A stretch of 64,000 nt of DNA from positions 1 to 64,000 of the forward strand of contig JADJGB010000002.1 in NCBI GenBank assembly GCA_016708305.1, in the 5' to 3' direction. This stretch comes from Sphingobacteriales bacterium. GTDB lineage: Bacteria; Bacteroidota; Bacteroidia; Chitinophagales; Chitinophagaceae. The notes beneath the pieces are model-generated. The model saw nothing but the letters and a program-made list of their open reading frames with translations. It did not search any database and was not told where the DNA came from. The position numbers and the translations under genes were made by a program. Positions within the stretch are counted from its first letter, which is position 1, and each line of letters starts with the position of its first letter. Shown here piece by piece: positions 1 to 9,849 of the stretch.

Positions 1-1080
1 CCTGAATACAACCAAATAAATTACAACCGTCCATATACCTAAGTAACCAATTTCTTTCCAGCACTCATAGAAGTGTAAGCCTTCAAAGGAAATTTTGCGA
101 AGTGCATTATTAAACTGGGTAAGTGGAAGCAGTTCACATAATTTCTGCATCCATGAAGGGAACACGTCCAATGGAAAAAATGTTCCGGCCAGTAACATCT
201 GAGGCAGCGCAAAAATATTAATCATCAGTGGTATCATCGTATCGTTTTTAGCAATGCTACTAATGATTAATCCGGCGCCCATCAACAGAAAAAGCATATA
301 CAATGAAAAGAGGCAGCATTTCAAAGAATGTAACCGCTCCATTAATCAACGTAAACTTCATAACATAATGACCAAACAAAATAATAACCACATTGATGAT
401 CTGATAAAACAAACGGCTGAAACCAATACCCACTAAAATATTAATCCTGCTCACGGGTGAAGCATAAAACCTTTTTAAAACCAACTGTTCTCTTAAACTA
501 AAAAATAGAAATGCTATGCCAAACAGTGTAGCAAACAATACAGAAAAACCTATCATCCCGGGCAGAATAAAATCTATCGAACGATATTTTTTACCGGGTA
601 TCATTTCGGGAACAATTATATATTCGCGTTGTAGCTTCGCATCGGCCAACTCTACTTTTAATGCCTGATAATCAATCAATTTTACAATTTGATACACTGC
701 GCCACCACTTGCTTCACTCGATTTGACTACCACCTGAAAACGCTGAACCGAGTCGCCGGTAGGTAGTTTGTTGAATTGAATGACTGCCGCCAATTCCCCT
801 TTCTTAAATCAGCATATTCAGAGGCAGTATCGGCATATTTTTCAATTTTGATGAGAGGATTGGATGAAAGGCTGTCCAGCAAATGATTGTTAAATCCAGA
901 GCCACTATCAATAGCCACTTTGTAGGGATTAGTTTTGTTTTCTCCAAATGCAGCAAAAATTAAAATGAATGCAATTGGAAATAAAAAACTGAAAAAAATG
1001 GATGAAGGCTGGCTGAAAATAGCTTTAAAACTCGCTTTTGTAATAGCCCACAACGCTTTTAATTGGGAATATTTCTTCAA
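1..1080 (-). CDS. ABC-2 type transporter permease (3' truncated by window edge, two frame breaks)
   Basis: Membrane permease subunit of an ABC-2 exporter. The N-terminus has one membrane segment (about residues 18-45), followed by a roughly 150-residue extracytoplasmic part and then a membrane cluster. Across a frame break near 300 the reading continues to the left edge with the motif LLAGTFFPLDVFPSWMQ and then LLPLTQFNNALR, typical of ABC-2 permeases. A second break lies near 780, where the sequence resumes without loss. The start is a TTG at 1080; no in-frame ATG is available. The ATPase partner is not in the window and is probably further left. The substrate is unknown. The family call is firm; the breaks are more likely sequence errors than decay. 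Confidence 0.75.
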
Positions 1081-1171
1081 AAAATTTATTTAATTTAATA
1101 TATTATAAATAATAATATTATTGAATAAAGTGGTATTTTTTATTACAATAATTTTTTATTTAATAAAAAAA

Positions 1172-2901
1172 TCAAAGGGCAAACGCTTGTGCCCCCTGAG
1201 TTAATTGTCTTACCACTGTCAATTGCTTGTAAACAAGATAATATCCTTCGCCCATATCTGCTTTAATTTTAGCGGCTACATTATCTCCTTTGCCCATACT
1301 CAAAATTTTCTCAAGCAATGTTTGTTTCTCCGGAAATTCCACCACTTCAAATTCTTTTAATTTTGCCTTAGAAGCAGCGGCATTAATGGCTGTCTGCAAT
1401 CCGCCAAAGGCATCTATCAAACCAATTTCTTTCGCTTTTAGGCCTGTCCACACACGACCCTGGGCAATAGTTTCAATATAGGCAGTATCTTTTTTTCTGC
1501 CATCAGCTACTCTCTCTAAACTGGCTGTAAATCCTTTCAATACTGCTTTGCACTATTTTTTCTCCTGATCGTTCATCGGGTGGTCAATATTTCCGGCATT
1601 GGCCAGCGGCCCTGTCTTCACACCATCAAATGTTACGCCTAATTTATTTTTAAAGAAGCTGCTCATATCAGGCACCACGCCAAATACGCCAATGGAACCG
1701 GTAATCGAATTAGAACCGGCAAAAATACTGTCAGCCGAGCAGGAAATATAATATCCGCCCGATGCGGCCACATCTCCAAAACTCACCATCACGGGTTTTA
1801 CTTTTTTAGCCAAAGAAATCTCTCTGTTAATGTTCTCACTTGCTAATGCACTACCGCCACCAGAGTTTACACGCAAAACAATTGCTTTAATGGACTCATC
1901 CAATCTTGCTTTGCGAATAAGGTTAATATAAGTTGTACCGCCGATATTATCATCATCGCCTTTGCCGTCAACAATGTTGCCTTGAGCGTAAATCAACGCA
2001 ATTTTTTCACCTGACCCACTTAAATTCGTATTGGCTGATGCGTATTTTTCGATTGACACAAAACTGATTTTATCTTTTGCACCCACTGAAAGGTTTTTCT
2101 TTAATTCATCTTTCAGTTCATCGTCATATTTTACGCCATCTATCAGTTTATGGGTTACTGCATCTTCAGGTGTATCAATTGCTCCGGTATTAGCCAAATT
2201 ATGCAATGTGGCAGTATCCACCTTTCGGCTTTCGGAGGTTTTCATTAATAAATCATTATAAATATCATTCAGCCACTCGCTTGTCTGCAATCTATTGGCA
2301 TCGGTCATTTTATCGGCACGCAATGGCTCGGTGGCGCTTTTAAATTTGCCTGCATAAAATATTTGTGGCTTAATCTCCAATTTGTCTAATGTGCCTTTTA
2401 TAAAAGTATAATTAACACTGTAGCCCACCCATTCAAAAAACCTTTCGGACTTACATATACTTTATTGGCAATATTAGCAATGCTGTATGCCCTTTGGCTC
2501 ATGGCATCGGTATATGCAATAATAAACTTACCTGAAGTTTTAAAATCCTTCAAAGCCTCCCTTATCTCATCGCTTGCGGCAAAACCATTGGAGTTTTCGC
2601 CGGCTTCCAATAATATACCGCTAATTTTTTATCGTCTTTTGCTTTCTTTATCAGCCTGATTACGTCATACAAGCCGGGTGGTTCGTCAATTGATTTAGAT
2701 TTTAGCATTGATTGATAGTCGGGTTTCGGAATTTCATCATAGCGATTTTCTAAATTGATGGTCAACACTGATTTTTCAGGTATCAACGGCACCTGCTTGG
2801 AAAAAGTGCTGGCTGCAATACCCATGAAAAAGAAAAACACGATCAACAGAACACAAAAAAAAGCCAGTAAGGTGGCAAAAAGGTTTTGAAAAAGATTTCA
2901 T
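1172..2901 (-). CDS. sppA: Signal peptide peptidase SppA, long form (several frame breaks)
   Basis: Membrane-bound serine protease (S49) that degrades cleaved signal peptides. An N-terminal membrane anchor (LAFFCVLLIVFFFFMG) is followed by two tandem S49 domains. The catalytic serine lies in the second, in ASGGYYISCSAD near 1740-1770. The long form is usually about 580-600 aa, which matches the full span. The reading frame changes near 2880 (two places), 2625, 2430, 1555 and 1525. Most are repaired by adding one base to an A or T run, for example six T to seven near 2440, which gives the expected PKGFFEWVGYSVNY. I start at the ATG at 2901. It is divergent from folK, sharing a 74-bp intergenic region. 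Confidence 0.88.
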
Positions 2902-2975
2902 AGTTCTATAATTGTCTTTTTGAATTTTGATGAAACATCAAAAATAAAGATATTTGGCTTTAAGTATTCGATACC

Positions 2976-3458
2976 ATGAATAATGTTTTTTTAATTATCG
3001 GCAGCAATCTTGGCAACAAGGCAGAAAATTTGAAACAATCCATCCGATTGATTGAGCAATCGGCCGGAATTGTAAAGAAGTTCTCTGCAGTATATGAAAC
3101 AAAACCCTGGGGAGTGGAGCAGCAGCCTGCTTATTACAATCAGGTATTAGAAATAATTACTGAGTACAATGCCGAAGAACTGATGACCCGTTTATTGAAC
3201 ATTGAAAAGGTGATGGGCAGAATACGTATTAATAAATACGATGCCCGAAACATTGATATTGATATTCTATTTTTTAATGATGAAATTTACAATTCCGAAA
3301 CTATAATCATCCCTCATCCCAGATTACATTTGCGAAGATTTGTATTGGCACCGCTTGCGGAAATAGCTCCTGAGTTTGTGCATCCTGTTTTTAACAAAAA
3401 TATTTTTATGCTTTTGGAGGAATGTGGGGATTCGGGTGAAGTGAAAGCAATTGGATAA
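2976..3458 (+). CDS. folK: 2-amino-4-hydroxy-6-hydroxymethyldihydropteridine pyrophosphokinase (HPPK)
   Basis: Transfers pyrophosphate from ATP to 6-hydroxymethyl-dihydropterin in folate synthesis; cytosolic. The 160-aa length is normal for the monofunctional enzyme. Visible signatures are GSNLGNK at the N-terminus, the WGVEQQPAYYNQV substrate loop, and the ATP/Mg region DARNIDIDILFF followed by IPHPRLHLRRFVLAPLAEIAP. The frame is intact. It is divergently transcribed from sppA. The only oddity is the long repeat-bearing intergenic region downstream. Confidence 0.95.
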   Translation: MNNVFLIIGSNLGNKAENLKQSIRLIEQSAGIVKKFSAVYETKPWGVEQQPAYYNQVLEIITEYNAEELMTRLLNIEKVMGRIRINKYDARNIDIDILFFNDEIYNSETIIIPHPRLHLRRFVLAPLAEIAPEFVHPVFNKNIFMLLEECGDSGEVKAIG

Positions 3459-3599
3459 ATTTGACAAATATCTAATCAATTTACAGAATAATAAACATTA
3501 ACCGCATTTTGGTTGTGCTCGTTGGGATGGCCTTGAAATAATTGCGTTAAGAAAATAATTTTGTAAACTGTCATTTGTGCGAAACTCCCTTTTTTTAGC

Positions 3600-3682
3600 G
3601 TCATTTCGAACGGAGCAAAGCGGAGTGAGAAATCCCCTCGTTTTCAGAATGATAAGATTTTTCCGCTATGCTGCGAAATGAC
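3600..3682. repeat. Dispersed palindromic intergenic repeat (GTCATTTCG...CGAAATGAC)
   Basis: The arms GTCATTTCG (3600-3608) and CGAAATGAC (3674-3682) are exact reverse complements. The flanking parts (GAACGGAGCAAAGCGGAG / CCGCTATGCTG) pair imperfectly, giving a long hairpin. From memory this motif recurs between genes in many Bacteroidetes genomes, like a REP element. It contains no ORF. The rest of 3459-3940 is AT-rich; apart from this and the next repeat I see nothing in it. Confidence 0.6.
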
Positions 3683-3740
3683 CGGTGGGGAAGTTTGGCA
3701 GGTTTAAGTGAGAAAAAATATTTGTAGCAAATTTTTTCAT

Positions 3741-3781
3741 AACCTTGATTTTTGGCGCTACCTTTTTATCAAGAAAAAGGT
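3741..3781 (+). repeat. Dispersed repeat, copy 1 (ACCTTGATTTTT...TATCAAGAAAAAGG)
   Basis: About 40 bp containing CCTTGATTTTT, a short spacer, and TACCTTTTTATCAAGAAAAAGG. A related copy lies in inverse orientation at 45661-45706, so this is a repeat family and not a one-off palindrome. Confidence 0.5.
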
Positions 3782-3940
3782 GAAAAATACGCTCTATTGC
3801 TGCGCTACGGCTAAAATTAATTTTTCCATCAATTTATTTAAAAATATTCTTTATTCTTTGATTATTTAATTTTTTATCACTTAACTTTGAAATAAAGAAA
3901 TCGGTATTATTTATATTTATCACATTATAATATTTGAAAT

Positions 3941-5223
3941 ATGAAAAAAAACCTACAATTATTTACCGTTTTACTAATTATCTCTATTTCACTTCTTAAT
4001 TGTTCAAAAAACGAAAATAATATTGCCCCTTTGCAAAAAAAAATTACAAAAGAAGAAATCATTAATGCAGAAAAAGAAATAGGAAAGTTAATTAGTCCTA
4101 TCCTCAATTACACAGGTGTTAAGAAGGATATTTTGATTAAATGTGTTGCTAATTCAAAAAAGGATTATTATGTAAAAATTTCTGACATTTTGAATTATTA
4201 TAAAAATTCGCAAAATAGTACTATAGCACGAACTGTAAATGGCAATTCAGAAAAAATATTCAAACTAATTTCTTATTTAAAAGAATCAAACTCGGGAAAA
4301 GAACCTATATTATTCTTTCCACGTTCTGAAACAATTGAATATCGATTGAATATCAATACTGAACAACCAAATTCAAATTATAATACTCGACATAGAAGTG
4401 TTGCTCCAATACCTAATGACAAAATAGCTACAAATAGTTATTTTCAATTTGAGCAACTTCAATTTAATCCTTACGACAATGAAGACCCAGGATTTTTTAT
4501 TGACCCAAGCCTTTATGGTCAACCGGGTTATCCACAGCCAACCGAGCAACCAATTATTGTTACTGGTTCAACTTATAATCCGGATACTGAACTTGCAGAA
4601 GGTTTTATTTTTAATGAGCAGGGCAATATGGAATCTATAGGTACTGTGTGTGAAGAATATGCATGGGAAAATGATGTTTTTGTAATTGGTTCTGAAGATT
4701 TGTTCCCAATTACAACTGTTGTGGATATTTTTGGTAATCCATATTTCATTCTACTTGTACAAAATTTGCACCTAAGATCAGAAAGAGACCCTGTGAGTAT
4801 GGCGGAATTATTCAAATTACTGATTTAGGAGCAGTTGAAAGCTGGATCGCAGGGAAGCTCGAATTAGGAGTTAATGTGATAACTAAAGCTGGTAAGGTGA
4901 ATGTTGATTTTAGTGCTGTAAAAAGAAAGCATTTTAGAGATCAAAAATGGTATGATTTTAATTATTTTATTTGTAACTGGTTTACAGACCTTCATGGCAA
5001 AATCATGATTGAACATTGGGTAGAATATGACGGAGGAACGAGTGGCAGTATTACCATTAATGGGTCATATCCGTCCTCTTGTGCTGGCTGTCCAAGTACC
5101 AGTTATTCATATTCGATAAAAAAGGATAGTAATGATGATGACTTAGGCAGTGCTTTTATTTCCTTTTATGACTCCAAACTACAAATATATAACATTAGCT
5201 ATGCAAATATTAAAAGAAAATAA
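3941..5223 (+). CDS. Hypothetical secreted lipoprotein (one frame break)
   Basis: I do not recognise the family. The N-terminus is a lipoprotein signal: MKKN, a hydrophobic stretch, and the lipobox LLNC, so the mature protein is probably anchored at Cys21. The middle is rich in N, P, Q and Y and looks extended. Adding one C in the CCC run near 4790 fuses the first frame (ending at 4828) to the second, giving DPCEYGGIIQITDLGAVESW and a C-terminal domain with EHWVEYDGGTSGSITING and a CAGC pair. The repaired length is about 427 aa. It stands alone, between an intergenic repeat region and a beta-barrel-like gene. Confidence is high that it is one gene; the function is unknown. Confidence 0.65.
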
Positions 5224-5387
5224 ACTATACTACAGACTTTCTATTTTTATTAGCCTTTTCGAGATAGCCATTCATCACAAACATATTTGAAGTTATGGTC
5301 AATATAATACCTTTTGAGATGATTATTTTGGCGAAAAAGACTAAATGGTAAGTAAACCGACTTTAATAAACCATAATAAATAAGCAG

Positions 5388-6032
5388 ATGAAAGCAATAA
5401 CATTTATTACAATTACGTTTTTTGTTTTTTTTATTTCAATAAAGGGCTTCTCACAATCTTTAAAGGAGGAGCTTGTTTATCTTAATATTAACCGAAGTTT
5501 AGCAGGAACTGGAGACATGAAAGGGTATTTTGCCAATGTGGATTATCAGCGTTTTATAAAGAAGAAATTATTCTGGTATTTAGAGTTTGGAGCAAATTCA
5601 CATTATAAAGAAAATGGTGTTACTTATAAAATTGATAATAATCCTGAGGTAGATGCCTCTTTAAGAATCGCAACAAGTGGAATGCAAATAGGTAGTGGAA
5701 TAGGTATCAGTCCTATAAAAACGTATCGGCATCAGATAAATATGCAAGGTGGAGCAATTCTGAGATTTCAGGCAAGGTCTAACTCATCAGTCACCTATCT
5801 CTTTGTACCTACCGATTTGCAAGAATGGCCCAAATTGTGGCCACCGGTACCCGTTTTTAGTTTTGAAAATTACGATAAGGGGCAAACACTTACTGTAGGA
5901 TATAAGATTAATGCGAGGTATCAGTTTTTCTTCGCCAAAAAATTATTCTTAGGTGTAAATGGCTTTATACAAAATGATACTGATGGCGATATTTTTTCAG
6001 GATATGGATTAAATTTTGGTAAAAAATTCTAA
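5388..6032 (+). CDS. Hypothetical outer-membrane beta-barrel-like protein
   Basis: A 214-aa protein with a cleavable signal peptide (MKAITFITITFFVFFISIKGFSQ). After it come alternating aromatic/polar strands such as LFWYLEFGANSHY, QINMQGGAILRFQ and LFLGVNGFIQND, and the sequence ends in a phenylalanine, as outer-membrane barrels do. No enzymatic motif is visible. It follows the lipoprotein gene by 164 bp on the same strand, so the two may be co-expressed at the cell surface, but that is inference. Confidence 0.6.
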   Translation: MKAITFITITFFVFFISIKGFSQSLKEELVYLNINRSLAGTGDMKGYFANVDYQRFIKKKLFWYLEFGANSHYKENGVTYKIDNNPEVDASLRIATSGMQIGSGIGISPIKTYRHQINMQGGAILRFQARSNSSVTYLFVPTDLQEWPKLWPPVPVFSFENYDKGQTLTVGYKINARYQFFFAKKLFLGVNGFIQNDTDGDIFSGYGLNFGKKF

Positions 6033-6139
6033 AAGCTTTTTATTCTCTCATTTTATCATCATATATTCTGAAATAAGCTACAAATAGTATTTATTGTGAA
6101 GTTTATGAATATGAAAAACTTAACTTGCAATTTCATTTC

Positions 6140-6772
6140 ATGAACTACGAATTTATTACCATAGAAGGAAATATAGGCGCCGGAAAAACAACGCTGGCAA
6201 CCATGTTGAGCAAGCATTTCAATGCACGATTGGTGCTGGAAGAGTTTGCCGACAACCCGTTTCTGCCTAAGTTTTATGCCAATCAGCAACAGTATGCTTT
6301 TCCACTTGAACTGTTTTTTATGGCGGAGAGGTATAAGCAACTACAGGAACTGCTGTTGCAAAAAAGTATGTTCCATGAACTGACCATTACCGATTACCTG
6401 TTCACTAAATCCTTGCTGTTTGCCAAAGTAACCCTTTCACAAGATGAATATAAATTGTATCAGCGATTGTTTGACATTATTCAGCAAAACCTCATTCTGC
6501 CGGATATTTTAGTTTATCTTCATGCACCGGTAGCCAAACTTCAGGAGAACATCAAAAAACGACAAAGGGATTATGAACAAAATATTCCTGATGAATACCT
6601 GCAAAACATACAGGATATTTATCTGCAATTTTTGAAACAAACGACCCTGCCGGTTTTGTTTGTAGATGCCTCCAAAGCAGATTTTTTGCAAAACCAAAAT
6701 CATTTTCATATTATTTTGGATGCCTTGAAAAAAGATTATTCTGCGGGGATGCACCATATTCAATTAATCTGA
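6140..6772 (+). CDS. Deoxynucleoside kinase (dGK/dAK family)
   Basis: Phosphorylates deoxynucleosides for salvage; cytosolic. The P-loop IEGNIGAGKTT is at the N-terminus, followed by LVLEEFADNPFLPKFYAN and FPLELFFMAERYKQL (substrate side). LVYLHAPVAKLQENIKKRQRDYEQ carries the lid-type Arg cluster. The length of 210 aa is typical. The frame opens at a TTG at 6125, but I prefer the ATG at 6140, which gives MNYEFITIEGNIG. The exact nucleoside cannot be told from the sequence. Confidence 0.88.
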   Translation: MNYEFITIEGNIGAGKTTLATMLSKHFNARLVLEEFADNPFLPKFYANQQQYAFPLELFFMAERYKQLQELLLQKSMFHELTITDYLFTKSLLFAKVTLSQDEYKLYQRLFDIIQQNLILPDILVYLHAPVAKLQENIKKRQRDYEQNIPDEYLQNIQDIYLQFLKQTTLPVLFVDASKADFLQNQNHFHIILDALKKDYSAGMHHIQLI

Positions 6773-6916
6773 TTCACGGTGATGTTGTTGTTTTATTCAT
6801 ACCGCCAACATAAAAAGCCTATGTCATCTGCTTATTTGGTATTACCGCTGTAAGGCATACATCATCAAATATTAGCTTTTGCAAATTGACTGCCAAAATT
6901 TAACTTTGCTCTCTTC

Positions 6917-8178
6917 ATGACCGAATCAGAGAGTATTAATACCCAAATTACAGACGATCCATTTGCTTCAGTACGCATTGCCGAATACAGGTACCTGATG
7001 TTGGGAAGGTTTTTGTTTGTAATGGCGCTCCGAATGACCACTACGGTCGTTGGCTGGTGGATTTACAAACTCACCAAAGACCCATTCGCTATAGGGCTGA
7101 TTGGTTTATCGGAAGTAATTCCGGCGCTATCCTTAGCCTTGTATTCAGGACACAGAGTAGATGTGGCCGACAAACGAAAAATAATTCTTACCACTGTATC
7201 AGGTTTTTTTGTTTTAGCTGTTATTTTATACTATTTGTCTGGTGCTCATGCCGCTATTTTGTTTCCAAACAAACAGATTGCCCTGTTTATCTATGGCGTA
7301 TTCTTTGTAAACGGTATCCTTCGTTCTTTTACCGGGCCGGCTATGGGAGCCATGATAGCGTTTATTGTGCCAAAAAATTTATTACAAAACGCTACCGTGT
7401 GGAGTCAGGGGTCATTTTTGTCTGCTTCAGTAACGGGTCATGCCATCGGAGGTTTTTCAATAGCTTTAATAGGAGTCAACAATACCTTTCTTCTAATCAG
7501 TGGAATTATTTTAGCGGGTATCTTTTCATTTAGACAATTGAAGCCAAAGCCTCCACAAGTAGCTGAAGGGACCAATCTACCTGGCAAAGTGTGATGGAAG
7601 GGTTAGTATTTGTATATAAAACCAGAGCCTTGTTTGGAGCAATGGCATTAGACATGTTTGCCGTACTCTTTGGCGGAGCGGTGGCTATGATTCCTGTTTA
7701 TGCAAGCGACATTTTAAAGGTCGGGCCTTTGGGATTCGGTTGGCTGAATGCTGCAACCGATATTGGCGCCATCACCATTGTTATATTGCTTACCTTCTTC
7801 CCCATGAAACGGGCACAAGGTAGAAAAATGTTGTTGGCAGTAGGCGGTTTTGGAGTTTGTATAATTTTGTTTGGATTATCTAAATGGTTCTGGCTGTCGT
7901 TCGGCGTGCTGCTTATTTCAGGTATGTTGGATGGCATCAGTGTGGTAGTACGGGGTACAGTAATGCAACTGCTTACACCCGATCCAATGCGAGGAAGAGT
8001 GAGCAGTGTGAGTGGCATGTTCATCCTGAGCAGTAATGAATTGGGGCAGTTTGAAAGCGGCCTTGCATCCCGTATTTTGGGTGTCATTCCTTCTGTAGTA
8101 TTTGGTGGCTTTATGACTTTATCCGTTGTTATTACAACTTGGTTTAAAGCGCCTACACTTCGGAAGTTCGAATATTAA
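6917..8178 (+). CDS. MFS transporter, MFS_3/EntS-like (one frame break)
   Basis: About 420 aa with 10-12 membrane segments. The motif-A-like loop GHRVDVADKRK follows the second helix and the second half has FPMKRAQGRKMLL. The sequence resembles MFS_3 exporters of the EntS type; the substrate is unknown. The frame breaks at about 7570: adding one G to GGG gives AEGDQSTWQSVMEGLVFVYK and joins the halves exactly. The N- and C-terminal six-helix bundles are both complete, so an unbroken gene is likely in the organism. Confidence 0.82.
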
Positions 8179-8216
8179 TATTCCGTTTTTAAAATATTCA
8201 TTCCAATCCTTTAACC

Positions 8217-9353
8217 TTACCCCTGGCCGGTCGCCACTTTTCTCCTGTAATTTTCAACTTCCCAGTTTTCTATAAAATGAATTTGTTCATCTGTCATCGG
8301 ATGCGGACCGCCAAATGATTTGGAGATTGCTGCAATTTTTATAGCATCTTCAAATACATCAGTTATAATAGCACAATCATTTTCAGAACTACCCAAGGCA
8401 ACTAAACCGACTCCTTTTATCACAATTACTTTTGGAGCGTAGGCATTTTTTGCCAAAAAACTATCATAAGCAGTTACAAGCCCTTCAATCAGTTTATTTT
8501 CGTCTTCTTCATCCATGAAAATATAGTTCGATTTACAATAAACAATCTGGTCCGGAATAAACGGCTTTGAAACATTTTTCAAACCATCTTTTATATAGAA
8601 GATATTCTGAATCAAACTCGAGTCAGTAATCTTTACAAATCCTCCACTTTTTTCAGTCAAAACATTTATGATGTTACCAGAAACTTCTGTTTCAAAGGCA
8701 AAGCGAGTCTCTGAAATTGGTGATTCAATACTTGAAAGGATATTTCCCTTTATTTTTTCTAAAATATCGGCATAGATATTTTTAATCTCTTCTGTTGTAT
8801 CTGCACCAACAAAAATTCCATGATTCTGCAACCAAATTACCTGAGGATGTGTGTTGAATTGTTTTCTATATTCTTCAATTTCTTCCTCTATTTTTTTAAA
8901 CAAAACATAACCAGGGTCGGTGTAAGGGATTAAGAAAGCATTTTTACCAAATAATTCATGCAGTTTCTTTACTACATCATTTGCACACATCAATCCGTTC
9001 ACTATTGTAGGATGCAGGTGTACAATAAAAGGATAATTAATCACATTATGAATGGAGGTTTCTACAGAAGGTCTTTTCTCTTTTGTAATTGTTGCTTTTG
9101 CCAAGTCCTGCTTCACCTGTTCTTCGCGCAAATTGGTATCTTCACTATATTTTTTTTCAGAAATTACTTTCAATTTCTCTCTGTCTAATATCGCCAAGTC
9201 ACCGACCTGCAAAGTCGCCAATGAAGTACCACTGGCTTTTACCCGGATTTTATTATCATCTTTATAAGATGTATTACCGCCTCCGGCAATAACATAGTTT
9301 TTATCTGCACCGTATAATCTGGAAACTGCGGCTAATAATTCAAGTTCATTCAT
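8217..9353 (-). CDS. Class II aldolase/adducin family protein
   Basis: A 378-aa protein with the class II aldolase fold. GGGNTSYKDD near the N-terminus is the phosphate-loop-like region. SVETSIHNVI and HLHPTIVNGL supply the HxH zinc pair, and IWLQNHGIFVGA supplies the third His. Known relatives cleave sugar phosphates, or form the aldolase half of rhamnulose-phosphate aldolase/dehydrogenase fusions. The C-terminal 170 residues, with VSKPFIPDQIVYCKSNY and GGPHPMTDEQIHFIENWE, are conserved in the stand-alone Bacteroidetes form. The substrate is not determined. It converges with the MFS gene (38-bp gap). Confidence 0.8.
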   Translation of the reverse strand: MNELELLAAVSRLYGADKNYVIAGGGNTSYKDDNKIRVKASGTSLATLQVGDLAILDREKLKVISEKKYSEDTNLREEQVKQDLAKATITKEKRPSVETSIHNVINYPFIVHLHPTIVNGLMCANDVVKKLHELFGKNAFLIPYTDPGYVLFKKIEEEIEEYRKQFNTHPQVIWLQNHGIFVGADTTEEIKNIYADILEKIKGNILSSIESPISETRFAFETEVSGNIINVLTEKSGGFVKITDSSLIQNIFYIKDGLKNVSKPFIPDQIVYCKSNYIFMDEEDENKLIEGLVTAYDSFLAKNAYAPKVIVIKGVGLVALGSSENDCAIITDVFEDAIKIAAISKSFGGPHPMTDEQIHFIENWEVENYRRKVATGQG

Positions 9354-9485
9354 TTTAAATATTTTTTTTCAACACATCCAATGCAAAGTACTGAATAAAA
9401 TATTTATAAAAAGGAACTGAGGTTCAGAAAATAAAACAATCAAAATTTAGAATTTATTTGTATTTCAATATTAATTTTCCTTTTT

Positions 9486-9623
9486 TCAGAATTTCAAAAA
9501 TTCAATGATTATATAAATGAGAAGAAAAAACAAAACGGCAAGGTTACTAAAAAAGAAAATTTTTAAAAATTGGAGGTAACGATCCTTTTTGTAATCAAAC
9601 CTAAATTCTAACTTATGTTGCAT
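9486..9623 (-). CDS. Possible 45-aa single-pass membrane protein
   Basis: A complete ATG-to-TGA frame of 45 codons on the minus strand. The N-terminus is charged (MQHKLEFRFDYKKDRYLQFL) and is followed by one hydrophobic helix (about residues 22-43) ending in KF. The topology is typical of small Bacteroidetes membrane proteins. No strong ribosome-binding site is visible, which is usual in this phylum. It lies in an otherwise empty 496-bp gap (9354-9849). The call is weak without conservation data. Confidence 0.3.
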   Translation of the reverse strand: MQHKLEFRFDYKKDRYLQFLKIFFFSNLAVLFFLLIYIIIEFLKF

Positions 9624-9849
9624 ATTTAGTTTATTTAAATGTTTAGTAAGACAATTTTTAACGGTTCAAACAGACCTGTTTCTTTTTTCTGCTTTTCTAA
9701 CTCAAAGATAGTTTTCACCAAAGCCGGAAACAATTGAATTATTTTATTAAATTTATAACTTAATTAGGTCATATTTTACAGGTATATTATATATTTAATT
9801 GATATTCAGATATTTATTAATTATTGAAAAGTAATTTTTTCATTTAACC

